From Clostridia bacterium (GTDB lineage Bacteria > Bacillota > Clostridia > Oscillospirales > CAG-272): DNA of 51,376 nucleotides. Below the pieces are notes generated by a model. The model had not been told where the DNA came from, did not search any database, and saw nothing but the letters and a program-made list of their open reading frames with translations. Numbering within the stretch: position 1 is the first letter of the stretch; every line of letters starts with the position of its first letter. The stretch is taken from positions 1 to 51,376 of the forward strand of contig JAGBEE010000010.1 of NCBI GenBank assembly GCA_017937135.1, written 5' to 3'. This document shows, piece by piece, positions 43,928 through 51,376 of this stretch. A program made the position numbers and the translations under genes.

Positions 43928-43990
43928 AAACCACCCCTTATGGAGTGGTTATCACACAAAATTCATTTTGTCAAGAAAGGAGGCTACAAG

Positions 43991-45016
43991 ATGGGAAAAT
44001 TGAAACGTCGAGCTGATGGACGTTATCAGAAAACGATTGTTGACAAGCGCACCGGCAAAAAAGTATATTTTTATGGAAAAACCGAAAAGGAAATTAACCA
44101 AAAAGTACTTGCTTATTCTGACAAGCAAGAAAATGGCGCTTCATTCTCTGAAGTAGCCTGTAATTGGTGGGACGAAGCCAATGAGAAATTAGCATACCAA
44201 TCAACAAAAACATATAAGCCGGCTTTGAAAAGAGCAATTGAACATTTTTTAAATACTCCTATTAAAAAAATTACAACTAAAGATATTACTGTTTTTTTAA
44301 CCAACCTTGCAAAGCAAGGGTATGCACAACGAACTGTACAAAACCAAAAATTAATTTGCAAGTTGATTTTTGATTTCGCAATTAACGAAAACAATATCGA
44401 TTATAATCCCTGCTCTTATGCTAAGCTTCCCAAAGCTGCACCCACTAAAAAAAGAGCTGCAGCAAGCTCTCATGACGAAGAAATAATTAAAAAATCATAT
44501 GACATTTGGCTATTCCCTTTCATAGCTATTATGACAGGTATGAGAAAAGGCGAAATATTGGCACTACAATGGCAAGACATAAATTTTGACGAAAATTTAA
44601 TTTATATCACCAAATCTGTTTTTCACAAAGGGGATAAACCGTTTATAAAAGAACCGAAAACAACTGCAGGTTTTCGCTCCATTCCTCTGCTCGCACCACT
44701 AAAAAAAGTTTTTAATAATATTAAAAACAGAAAATCGACCGATTACATTATATCAGATGACGGTACAAAACCACTTACGAACAGACGCTTTATTACTTTG
44801 TATAATAACTTTAAAAAGCAAACCAATATTTCTTGCACAGCCCATCAGCTCCGTCACACGTTTGCAACAACCGCTTTCGAATGTGGCGTGCCAATTAAAG
44901 CAATACAAGAAATTTTGGGCCACACGCAAATTTCAACGACGTTGGACATTTACACAGATTTTCGTAAAGAATCTTTAAAACATGCTACAGACCTACTAAA
45001 TGAAAAGATGTCATAA
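43991..45016 (+). CDS. int: Tyrosine recombinase (phage integrase)
   Basis: 341 aa from ATG 43991, with AAAGGAGG upstream; the longer frame from 43940 lacks a ribosome site. N-terminal AP2-like arm-binding region (GRYQKTIVDKRTGKKVYFYGKT), SAM-like core-binding domain, then catalytic domain with Arg185 (TGMRKGE), His285 and Arg288 (HQLRHTF), His311 (LGHTQ) and nucleophile Tyr321 (DIYTDF). All catalytic residues present. It ends 47 bp before the right att core and would act on the 26-bp repeat in tRNA-Ser. Confidence 0.95.
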   Translation: MGKLKRRADGRYQKTIVDKRTGKKVYFYGKTEKEINQKVLAYSDKQENGASFSEVACNWWDEANEKLAYQSTKTYKPALKRAIEHFLNTPIKKITTKDITVFLTNLAKQGYAQRTVQNQKLICKLIFDFAINENNIDYNPCSYAKLPKAAPTKKRAAASSHDEEIIKKSYDIWLFPFIAIMTGMRKGEILALQWQDINFDENLIYITKSVFHKGDKPFIKEPKTTAGFRSIPLLAPLKKVFNNIKNRKSTDYIISDDGTKPLTNRRFITLYNNFKKQTNISCTAHQLRHTFATTAFECGVPIKAIQEILGHTQISTTLDIYTDFRKESLKHATDLLNEKMS

Positions 45017-45063
45017 ATTAGTCAAAAATTGCAAATAAACGCATACGATAAGCTTTCCAAATA

Positions 45064-45089
45064 AGTTCAAATCTCTCCTTCTCCGCCAA
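45064..45089 (+). repeat. attR core (26-bp direct repeat)
   Basis: Identical to 29171-29196, the 3' end of tRNA-Ser. Only this fragment of the tRNA gene is present here, so it marks the right end of the insertion. Confidence 0.95.
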
Positions 45090-45091
45090 GA

Positions 45092-45126
45092 AAAACCTCA
45101 GTCGAACTATTCGACTGAGGTTTTTC
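45092..45126 (+). terminator. Displaced terminator of tRNA-Ser
   Basis: AAAAACCTCAGTCGAA pairs with TTCGACTGAGGTTTTT around three bases. It directly follows the tRNA 3' fragment, so it was very probably the tRNA's own terminator before insertion. Confidence 0.85.
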
Positions 45127-45128
45127 AG

Positions 45129-45224
45129 TTCTATTTGCTTCGCAAGTTCTATTGAGCAAGCTCAGTGATATTACTTCGTAGTGATATTGTCTTCGACAGT
45201 TTAAAGTTACAAGAGCAAATAGAA
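45129..45224. repeat. Small nested-hairpin repeat element
   Basis: Outer inverted repeat TTCTATTTGCT (45129-45139) with AGCAAATAGAA (45214-45224). Within are hairpins capped by TTCG: TTGCTTCGCAA, a TACTTCGTA stem extended by flanking ATAT pairs, and TGTCTTCGACA. No reading frame. It looks like a short palindromic intergenic element of the REP/MITE kind; other copies cannot be checked here. Confidence 0.5.
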
Positions 45225-45262
45225 TATCACTTATTTTAGCTCGATTTTCATCTCACTTGCTA

Positions 45263-45291
45263 TTGACATTTTATGCGCGCGTGTGTAAAAT
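45263..45291 (+). promoter_or_regulatory. Promoter of the MATE gene
   Basis: TTGACA (45263-45268), 17-bp spacer, TAAAAT (45286-45291). Confidence 0.8.
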
Positions 45292-45327
45292 AGTTGTGGT
45301 ATTTAGAATTTTTGAAGGGAGAGCCAT

Positions 45328-46656
45328 ATGAAGATACAGCTTAGCGATTATTTTAATTATAAAAAGCTACTTCGCTTTACGCTACCGTCAATTGTAATGA
45401 TGGTCTTTACGTCAATTTATGGCGTTGTTGACGGACTTTTTGTTTCAAATATAGTTGGCTCAACCTCCTTTGCGGCAGTCAACTTCATAATGCCCGTGCT
45501 TATGATTTTGGGCGCAGTTGGCTTTATGTTTGGTACAGGTGGAAGCGCCTTAGTTGCAAAAACAATGGGGCAGGGTGAGGGCGAAAAGGCGAAAAGGCTA
45601 TTTTCCTTAATAGTTTATACAACTGCAATAAGTGGCGCAATAATTGCTGTAATAGCTTTTATTTTAATGCGACCGATTGCCTCGCTTTTAGGCGCAGAGG
45701 GTAATATGCTTGAGGCTTGCGTAATTTATGGCAGAATAATTACAGTTGCCTTACCATTTTATATGCTACAATTTTTGTTTCAGAGCTTCTTTATAACAGC
45801 TGAAAAGCCAACGCTTGGACTTATAGTTACAGTAATAGCAGGCGTTACTAATATGGTGCTTGATGCGCTATTTATGGCAGGCTTCGGCTGGGGACTTGTT
45901 GGCGCAGCAGTAGCAACCGCGCTAAGTCAGGTGGTAGGTGGAATAATTCCTATATTCTACTTTATTTTTGTAAGGAATGGAGTATTAAGTCTTACAAAAA
46001 CGAAATTTGACGGGCGAGCAATAGGTGCTGCGTGCATAAATGGCTCAAGTGAGCTAATGAGCAATATTGCAATGTCGCTTGTTAGTATGGTTTACAATGT
46101 ACAGCTCCTTAATTATGCAGGCGAAAACGGAATCTCTGCATATGGCGTTTTAATGTATGTAAACTTTGTGTTTATTTCTGTATTTATTGGTTATTCAGTA
46201 GGAGCTTCCCCAGTTATTGGCTACCACTATGGCGCAGATAATTCAGCTGAATTAAAGAGTCTTCTTAAAAAGAGCCTTCTTATAATAGGCTCTGCCTCGG
46301 TGCTTATGTTTATAATTGCCGAGCTTTTAGCAGTGCCTGTGGCTGCGATTTTTGTCGGCTACGATATAGAGCTGTACGAAATGACGGTTACAGCATTTAG
46401 AATATCGTCATTTACATTCATCTTTGCAGGAATAGCAATATTTGGCTCATCATTCTTTACAGCATTAAACAATGGACTTATATCAGCCGTAATCTCATTT
46501 TTAAGAACACTCGTTTTCCAAATCGGCGCAGTACTACTGTTCTCATATCTTTGGGGGCTTGACGGAATATGGCTCTCAATAGTCGCAGCAGAGGTAATGG
46601 CAGTAATTATAACAATAATTTTCCTAATAACAAACAAAAGAAAATACAAATACTAA
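45328..46656 (+). CDS. MATE-family efflux transporter
   Basis: 442 aa, usual length; AAGGGAGAG precedes the ATG. About twelve membrane segments in two halves, with FTLPSIVMMVFTSIYGVVDGLFVSNIVG at the start and GTGGSALVAKTMGQG, typical of the DinF/NorM-like multidrug and toxin extrusion proteins of Clostridia. Cation-coupled export of small molecules; substrate unknown. Confidence 0.92.
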   Translation: MKIQLSDYFNYKKLLRFTLPSIVMMVFTSIYGVVDGLFVSNIVGSTSFAAVNFIMPVLMILGAVGFMFGTGGSALVAKTMGQGEGEKAKRLFSLIVYTTAISGAIIAVIAFILMRPIASLLGAEGNMLEACVIYGRIITVALPFYMLQFLFQSFFITAEKPTLGLIVTVIAGVTNMVLDALFMAGFGWGLVGAAVATALSQVVGGIIPIFYFIFVRNGVLSLTKTKFDGRAIGAACINGSSELMSNIAMSLVSMVYNVQLLNYAGENGISAYGVLMYVNFVFISVFIGYSVGASPVIGYHYGADNSAELKSLLKKSLLIIGSASVLMFIIAELLAVPVAAIFVGYDIELYEMTVTAFRISSFTFIFAGIAIFGSSFFTALNNGLISAVISFLRTLVFQIGAVLLFSYLWGLDGIWLSIVAAEVMAVIITIIFLITNKRKYKY

Positions 46657-46660
46657 AAAC

Positions 46661-46690
46661 AAAAGCACTTGACCACCGTCAAGTGCTTTT
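46661..46690. terminator. Bidirectional terminator
   Basis: AAAAGCACTTGAC (46661-46673) and GTCAAGTGCTTTT (46678-46690) with a 4-nt loop, serving the convergent MATE and AGCS genes. Confidence 0.9.
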
Positions 46691-46693
46691 TTA

Positions 46694-48109
46694 TTATTCC
46701 TTTTTTTCCTCTTTGAAATGCTTAGTGCCCTTTGTGAGCGATAAAATTAGTGGCGTTAGAGCAAATAGAGCGATTATGTTTGGTATAACCATAAGGTTAT
46801 TAAACATATCTGAAAGCTCCCAAACTAAGTCGTTTGACAAAAGTGAGCCTGCAAATACGAATGCAATTGAGATGATTGAATATATAATTGTTGATTTTTT
46901 GCCGAAGAGATAGGTAAAGTTCACCTTGCCAAAGAAGTTCCAGCTGATAATAGTTGAAAACGCAAAGAAGAATAAGCAAATTGCAACAAAAATATTGCCT
47001 ATATCAGCGCCAACAGGGCCAAAGATTTTTGAAAAGGCATCGCTAAAGGCCAACTGCACCATATTTGTTTTATCAACGCCTATTGCGCTTCCACCTGCCA
47101 AGACTCCGTCGCCTGCATAAAGGCTTGAAATAACTATAAGGGCAGTCATTGTAAGCACTACAAAGGTGTCAATAAACACGCCTATCATAGCGACAACGCC
47201 CTGGTCGTGCGGCTTTTTTACATTTGCCATTGCGTGTGCGTGGGGAGCTGAGCCCATTCCCGCCTCGTTAGAGAAGAGTCCTCGCTTAACGCCTTGGCCA
47301 ATTGCCATTTTAAAAGCCGTACCAATTCCACCGCCGATAATTGCGTTTGGCACAAAGGCATATTTAAAGATAAGTCCGAATGCCTCAGGAACGTTTGTGA
47401 TATTTACACATAGCACAACTATGCCACCAAGCAAATAGAATAGAGCCATAATTGGCACTAATTTTTCGGTAACAGATGCAATTCTTTGAATACCACCTAT
47501 AAATATAATTCCTGCGATAAGAGCTACTATAATTCCGACAACCCACATAGGAATATTGAGTGCACTGTTGAAGTTTGAGGAGATAGAGTTCGACTGCACC
47601 ATGCTACCCATAAAGCCAAGGGCAAGAGTTGCGGCAACAGCAAAGAAGCCAGCTAAGAATTTTCCACCCTTTCCTGTAAATATGTGCTTTATATAGTAAA
47701 CAGGGCCACCCGAAACCGTTCCATCCTCGTCGGTTTGTCTTGTTTTTTGAGCTGTAACAGCCTCGGCATAGCTTGTTGCCATACCGAAGAAGGCAATTAT
47801 CCACATCCAAAATATAGCGCCAGGGCCACCAATTAAAATTGCGCCACAAGCACCTACTATATTTCCTGTGCCGACCTGTGCGGCAACAGCTGTTGCAAGC
47901 GCCTGAAAGGAGGAAAGCCCACCCTTTTGCTTGCCACCCTTTAGTGACATTTTGCCAAATACGTTCTTCATCCCCTCGCCAAAGCACCTTATCTGGACAA
48001 AGCGAGTTCTAATTGTAAAGTATATTCCTATTCCTACAAGTAATATAATTAAAATGTAGTCGGAAAGACATGCGTTTATCGTTGATACTATTTTTAAAAG
48101 TGTTTCCAT
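46694..48109 (-). CDS. Sodium:alanine/glycine symporter (AGCS family)
   Basis: 471 aa. FTIRTRFVQIRCFGEGMKNVFGK near the start, the family signature region ALATAVAAQVGTGNIVGACGAILIGGPGAIFWMW and GLFSNEAGMGSAPHAHA identify the AGCS family, with about eleven membrane segments. Imports alanine or glycine with sodium. It lies 16 bp after the HD-domain gene on the same strand and is probably co-transcribed with it. Confidence 0.93.
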   Translation of the reverse strand: METLLKIVSTINACLSDYILIILLVGIGIYFTIRTRFVQIRCFGEGMKNVFGKMSLKGGKQKGGLSSFQALATAVAAQVGTGNIVGACGAILIGGPGAIFWMWIIAFFGMATSYAEAVTAQKTRQTDEDGTVSGGPVYYIKHIFTGKGGKFLAGFFAVAATLALGFMGSMVQSNSISSNFNSALNIPMWVVGIIVALIAGIIFIGGIQRIASVTEKLVPIMALFYLLGGIVVLCVNITNVPEAFGLIFKYAFVPNAIIGGGIGTAFKMAIGQGVKRGLFSNEAGMGSAPHAHAMANVKKPHDQGVVAMIGVFIDTFVVLTMTALIVISSLYAGDGVLAGGSAIGVDKTNMVQLAFSDAFSKIFGPVGADIGNIFVAICLFFFAFSTIISWNFFGKVNFTYLFGKKSTIIYSIISIAFVFAGSLLSNDLVWELSDMFNNLMVIPNIIALFALTPLILSLTKGTKHFKEEKKE

Positions 48110-48125
48110 TTTCCCTCTTGAAGCG

Positions 48126-48785
48126 TTACATAATTGTCTGGTCGTTAATGATTAGCTTAAATTCAAGCTTCAATGCCTTTGCAGCCTTTTTGCACATAAG
48201 CATACGGTTTAAAAAGATTTCAAAATAGTCCATAACAGCGCTAATTTCAGTATCAATTTTTAGCTTTAGCGCAATTTCGGTCTTTTCCTCGTTTATCTCA
48301 ATGTCCGATTCATAAACAGAGTAGTTAACCCTGTCGTGAATATCAAATTTAGTCCTGTCAATATTTCTTACCCTTGTGCGCCTAACGTCGCTTTTGTCAG
48401 CGATTATAAGTGCAGCGGCAACGACGTTTACAGCCTCGCCCTCGCCCTCGTCGTGATTTCCAATAGCTGAAACTATTGTTGCAATATCCTCAGCCTCCAT
48501 ATTTAAGTTATCAAGAATACGAAAAGCCATAACAGCGCCAGACTGCGAGTGCTCGCGCCTGTTTACAATATTGCCAATGTCGTGTAGGTGAGAGGCTATC
48601 TTTACAAGCTCAATATCCTTGTCACAGTAGCCAAGTGTTTTTAAAATATATTCAGCGCGTGAGGCAACAAGTCCAACGTGCGCGAGGCTATGCTCGGTAA
48701 AGCCAAGAGCTAAAAGCGATTCGTCAGCCTTCTTTATATAAGCCTTGATTTTTTCATTATGCTTAATATCGTTATAGGTTATCAT
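48126..48785 (-). CDS. HD-domain phosphohydrolase
   Basis: 219 aa. HSLAHVGLVASRAEYILKTLG then ASHLHDIGNI (HD motif), REHSQSGA and IGNHDEGEGE and ADKSDV give the His/Asp metal set of the HD superfamily. Soluble. Members of this subfamily hydrolyse nucleotides or phosphate esters; substrate not known. Confidence 0.85.
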   Translation of the reverse strand: MITYNDIKHNEKIKAYIKKADESLLALGFTEHSLAHVGLVASRAEYILKTLGYCDKDIELVKIASHLHDIGNIVNRREHSQSGAVMAFRILDNLNMEAEDIATIVSAIGNHDEGEGEAVNVVAAALIIADKSDVRRTRVRNIDRTKFDIHDRVNYSVYESDIEINEEKTEIALKLKIDTEISAVMDYFEIFLNRMLMCKKAAKALKLEFKLIINDQTIM

Positions 48786-48813
48786 AATTTACTCCCATTT
48801 GTAATATATATGT

Positions 48814-48842
48814 ATTTTACCATACATTTTAAGCTCTTGCAA
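48814..48842 (-). promoter_or_regulatory. Promoter of the HD/AGCS operon
   Basis: Minus strand TTGCAA (forward 48837-48842), 17-bp spacer, TAAAAT (forward 48814-48819). Confidence 0.6.
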
Positions 48843-48872
48843 CTTATTTTTTATTGTATGCCAATTGTCATT

Positions 48873-49014
48873 TTGCACAAATTTTAATAAAAAATAATAA
48901 AAAAATAAACAATTTGCACAAAAAATATTGCAACTGTAAATAAATTGTGCTACAATTAAAAATGTAATAATTACCGACACCGTCGGATATGTGCAATAAT
49001 TTAAGCGTTGCACA
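48873..49014. promoter_or_regulatory. Cluster of TTGCACAA motifs around divergent promoters
   Basis: TTGCACAA at 48873-48880 and 48914-48921, TTGTGC at 48945-48950 (inside the spacer before the EF-G-like -10), TGTGCAA at 48990-48996 and TTGCACA at 49008-49014. The last two form a leader hairpin. Repeated half-sites in a shared promoter region suggest a regulator binding site. Confidence 0.45.
48928..48956 (+). promoter_or_regulatory. Promoter of the EF-G-like gene
   Basis: TTGCAA (48928-48933), 17-bp spacer, TACAAT (48951-48956). The ~80-nt leader holds CCGAC-ACC-GTCGG (48974-48986) and TGTGCAA...TTGCACA (48990-49014) hairpins. Confidence 0.65.
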
Positions 49015-49045
49015 TTTAAAATTAACAGAAACGAGGAAAAGTACA

Positions 49046-51094
49046 ATGGCAAAATTCATCACAAACAACATCAGAAACGTGGCAATTATCGGTCATAGTG
49101 GAAGTGGTAAGACTGCAACTATCGAGTCAATGCTCTTTAAGGCTAAGGCAACAGACCGTCTTGGTAGAATATGTGACGGAAATACTGTTTCCGACTACGA
49201 TAGTGAGGAAATAAAGAGAGGAATTTCAATAGGACTTTCCGTTGTTAATCTTGAGTGGAACGGCGTAAAAATCAACCTTCTTGACTGCCCGGGCTTCCTT
49301 GGCTTTGCAGGTGAGGTAGCAAGCGCATTAAGAGTAGCAGATGCAGCGCTTATAAATATTGATGCAAAATCAGGCTTGGAGGTTGGCGCTGAAATTGCGT
49401 GGTACAACTCCAAGGAGGCAGGCTTGCCAAGAGCCTTCTTTATAAATAAATGTGACGACCCCGACGCTGACTTTGATAGAGTATTTAATCAATTAAGAGA
49501 GGAATTTGGAAACGCGCTTTGTCCTGTTTTCATTCCTATTAAAGAGCCAAACGGAACAATGATGGTTGACTTAATGACAATGAAGTGCTTCCGTTATCTA
49601 CCAAATGGTGAAAGACAAGAGGAGGAAATGACTCCATCTCGCTTGGAAATTGCAACCAAGTATGAGGAAATCTTTATGGAGGCAGTTGCTCAAACAAACG
49701 AGGAAATGCTTGAAAAGTTCTTCGGTGGCGAAAGATTTTCCAAGGAGGAATGTGCTCTTGCCCTTCACGAGGGTATGATTACAGGCGCAATTGTTCCTGT
49801 ATGGTGTGGCTCCTCTGAAAATATGAGAGGTATTTATTCCATTCTTACAGCAATGGCTGAGTCCTTCCCAAGACATACTGCTAAAAAGGTTGAAATGGAC
49901 AACGAGGGTAATGATTTAGCAATTGAGCGCGAGGGCGAATGTAAGCTATTCGTATTCAAGACAATAGCCGACCCATTTGTTGGTAGAGTATCGTTCTTCA
50001 AGGTTATGAATGGCGAGCTTAAAAAGGATATGGTTCTTAAAAATACAACCACAGGGTCGAGCGAAAAGTTTGCAAAGATATATACAATATGTGGTAAAAA
50101 GCAAACAGAGGTTGACTCACTCGCTTGTGGCGATATAGGTGTAATTTCTAAGCTGCAAAATACAAATACAAATGATACTCTTTGCGAAAAATCAGACACA
50201 GAGTACAAGAAAATCGAATTCCCTGAGGCAAATATGACAATGGCAATTAAGACCGACGGTAAGGACGAGGATAAGGTTGCCAACGCAATAGCTAAGATTC
50301 TTGACGAGGACAAAACCGTTAAGTATGAAAACTTTGCTGAAACAGGCGAATTGCTCCTTAAGGGTATTGGCGACGTTCACCTTGATACAGTTGTTTGTAA
50401 GCTCAAAAACAGATACGGTGTAAATATTTCTCTTGAAACACCAAAGATAGCATACAGAGAAACCATTAAGAAAACAGTAAGCGTTGAGGGCAAGCATAAG
50501 AAGCAGTCTGGTGGCGCAGGTCAATACGGTCACGTTAAGATTACCTTCTCACATAGCGAAAACGACGGCTTGACATTTACTCAAAGCGTTGTTGGAGGAG
50601 AGGTGCCAAAGGGCTATTATCCGGCAGTTGAAAAGGGTCTTTTAGAGGCTATGAATTCCGGAGTATTGCTTGGCTATCCAATGGTTAATTTGGCAGCTGA
50701 TTTGACAGGTGGCTCATACCACGATGTTGACTCAAATGAAATCTCCTTTAAGCTCGCTGCAAAGCTTGCTTATAAGGAGCTTACAAAGGCATCACCAACA
50801 CTCCTTGAGCCAATTGGCACACTAAAGGTTAGCGTGCCCGAGAGTATAGTTGGTGACATAATGGGCGATTTGAATAAGCGCCGTGGTAGAGTAATGGGTA
50901 TGGAGCCAGATGTACACCGTCCAAAATACACAGTAGTTGAGGCAGAGGTGCCAAAGGCTGAAATGGTTGACTATGTAATTTCACTCCGTGCAATGTCACA
51001 GGGTAGAGGTAACTTTACATTCCACTTCGTAAGATACGAGGAGGTTCCTGCACAAATCGCAGCTAAGGTTGCTCCCTGCGCAGTTGAAAAATAA
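49046..51094 (+). CDS. Elongation factor G-like GTPase (FusA2-type)
   Basis: 682 aa from ATG 49046, with ACGAGGAAAA upstream; the frame from 48989 starts in the leader hairpins. GTPase motifs: GHSGSGKT (16-23), DCPG and NKCD, followed by the EF-G domain order II-V with the domain IV segment GGAGQYGHVKITF and the C-terminal RGRVMGMEPD. The GHSGSGKTA P-loop marks the EF-G-like branch rather than canonical FusA (which has AHIDAGKTT). Such paralogues act on the ribosome in recycling or stress, but the role of this branch is poorly known. Confidence 0.88.
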   Translation: MAKFITNNIRNVAIIGHSGSGKTATIESMLFKAKATDRLGRICDGNTVSDYDSEEIKRGISIGLSVVNLEWNGVKINLLDCPGFLGFAGEVASALRVADAALINIDAKSGLEVGAEIAWYNSKEAGLPRAFFINKCDDPDADFDRVFNQLREEFGNALCPVFIPIKEPNGTMMVDLMTMKCFRYLPNGERQEEEMTPSRLEIATKYEEIFMEAVAQTNEEMLEKFFGGERFSKEECALALHEGMITGAIVPVWCGSSENMRGIYSILTAMAESFPRHTAKKVEMDNEGNDLAIEREGECKLFVFKTIADPFVGRVSFFKVMNGELKKDMVLKNTTTGSSEKFAKIYTICGKKQTEVDSLACGDIGVISKLQNTNTNDTLCEKSDTEYKKIEFPEANMTMAIKTDGKDEDKVANAIAKILDEDKTVKYENFAETGELLLKGIGDVHLDTVVCKLKNRYGVNISLETPKIAYRETIKKTVSVEGKHKKQSGGAGQYGHVKITFSHSENDGLTFTQSVVGGEVPKGYYPAVEKGLLEAMNSGVLLGYPMVNLAADLTGGSYHDVDSNEISFKLAAKLAYKELTKASPTLLEPIGTLKVSVPESIVGDIMGDLNKRRGRVMGMEPDVHRPKYTVVEAEVPKAEMVDYVISLRAMSQGRGNFTFHFVRYEEVPAQIAAKVAPCAVEK

Positions 51095-51103
51095 TAAGTA
51101 AAA

Positions 51104-51138
51104 TGGCGTGGTGCTCATTTGGGCGCCACGCTTCTTTT
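51104..51138 (+). terminator. Terminator of the EF-G-like gene
   Basis: GGCGTGG pairs with CCACGC after a loop, followed by TTCTTTTA. Confidence 0.8.
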
Positions 51139-51171
51139 ATACTTGTAGTACAGGGGTTTGCTCGTTCTTAT

Positions 51172-51320
51172 GCACCTTCGGTGATGCCATACAATGCGCC
51201 AAATTGATTCCATACACGCTACCGCGTGATTACGATGTTAGCCTCCATCTGATGAGGGAGGTGGATTTTGCGAAGCAAAAGACGGAGGGAGAGATAACGC
51301 AAGCAAAGGATTCTTTTCTA
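51172..51320. repeat. Hairpin-rich intergenic repeat-like element
   Basis: No gene with a ribosome site is present. The stretch holds GCACC-TTCG-GGTG-like, CGCTACCGCG, CCTCC...GGAGG (51242-51261) and TTTTGC-GAA-GCAAAA (51266-51280) hairpins and then GACGGAGGGAG. This kind of CCTCC...TTTTGCGAAGCAAAA...GGAGG arrangement resembles dispersed intergenic repeats I associate with gut Clostridia; copy number cannot be checked here. Confidence 0.5.
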
Positions 51321-51376
51321 ATTACAACAGTGTAGTATTTGGAAATATGTAAATTTATAATAGTAACTTTATTTTA

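Larger units (their letters stand above)
29171..45089. mobile_element. Integrated inovirus-like prophage in tRNA-Ser
   Basis: A 26-bp direct repeat marks both ends (29171-29196 and 45064-45089); the circular form would be 15,893 bp. Contents: tyrosine integrase next to the right end, Cro/CI-like switch, block of small early genes, Rep_trans-like initiator, SSB-like protein, two secreted C-terminally anchored proteins, a 34-aa single-span protein and a polytopic P-loop ATPase. There is no terminase, portal, capsid, tail, VirB4 or large relaxase gene. The late-gene order matches filamentous phages (gII, gV, coat/adsorption, gI). Base composition and codon use are more AT-rich than in the flanking genes. 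An integrative mobilisable element is the alternative. Confidence 0.7.

Noticed and set aside
43929-43950. Terminator between the nuclease-like gene and integrase
   Set aside because: A short imperfect ACCACCCC/GGAGTGGT stem is present but no T tract follows, so I do not call a terminator.
29171-45089. Tailed prophage or full ICE
   Set aside because: No terminase, portal, capsid, tail, lysis, VirB4-like or large relaxase gene was found; the gene set fits a filamentous-phage-like or small mobilisable element instead.
45129-45224. CRISPR array or tRNA-like repeat near attR
   Set aside because: No regular repeat-spacer spacing; the hairpins differ from each other and there are no cas genes.
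46926-47438. Plus-strand frames across the AGCS gene
   Set aside because: Antisense shadows of a clearly identified membrane transporter, without ribosome sites.
51108-51335. 75-aa frame after the EF-G-like gene
   Set aside because: It starts inside the terminator hairpin, has no ribosome site and runs through hairpin-rich repeat DNA.

Overview
The window is chromosomal DNA of a low-GC Gram-positive bacterium, most likely an uncultured gut-type member of the Clostridia. I infer this from the strong AGGAGG-type ribosome sites, frequent TTGACA/TATAAT promoters, AT-rich coding, N-terminally anchored MBG/YDG-repeat surface proteins, a lipoprotein glycoside hydrolase and a purine permease/AGCS symporter/MATE background. 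I cannot place it below class level.

Layout. (1) 1-9.6 kb: the tail of an ATPase-like gene and two very large, N-terminally membrane-anchored surface proteins built from roughly 70-90-residue MBG/YDG-type repeats; the first carries an embedded transglutaminase-like domain. (2) 9.7-19.2 kb: an AraC regulator divergent from a compact nine-gene operon: mannonate dehydratase (uxuA), CE15-type glucuronoyl esterase, SDR mannonate oxidoreductase, two TIM-barrel isomerases, two Gfo/Idh/MocA oxidoreductases, an SGNH esterase and an endonuclease/exonuclease/phosphatase-fold enzyme. It looks like intracellular processing of esterified uronic-acid sugars, with no transporter in view. (3) 19.3-28.7 kb: a large lipoprotein glycoside hydrolase, a divergent small-protein/XRE pair with twin operators, a purine permease, an unknown small protein and a GH106-like cytoplasmic enzyme. 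(4) 28.7-29.2 kb: a perfect palindrome with an orphan promoter, a hicA-like start remnant, and tRNA-Ser(GCU).

(5) 29,171-45,089: an integrated element of 15,893 bp (core to core) inserted in the 3' end of tRNA-Ser(GCU). The 26-bp core is repeated at both ends, and the probable original tRNA terminator now lies beyond the right end. Its minus-strand genes follow the order of filamentous phages (inoviruses): Rep_trans-like replication initiator, ssDNA-binding-like protein with acidic tail, small proteins, two secreted proteins with C-terminal membrane anchors, a tiny single-span membrane protein and a polytopic P-loop ATPase (pI/Zot-like). The right part has a block of small early genes, a Cro/CI-like divergent switch with three TACAG-N5-CTGTA operators, a PD-(D/E)XK nuclease-like protein and a tyrosine integrase. 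Two intergenic plus-strand promoter/hairpin units look like structured small RNAs or replication signals. I regard this cryptic Gram-positive inovirus-like prophage as the most notable item; a mobilisable (MobT/TcpA-like) element is the main alternative.

(6) 45.1-51.4 kb: hairpin-rich intergenic repeats, a MATE transporter, an AGCS alanine/glycine symporter, an HD-domain hydrolase, and an EF-G-like GTPase whose promoter region carries several TTGCACAA motifs.
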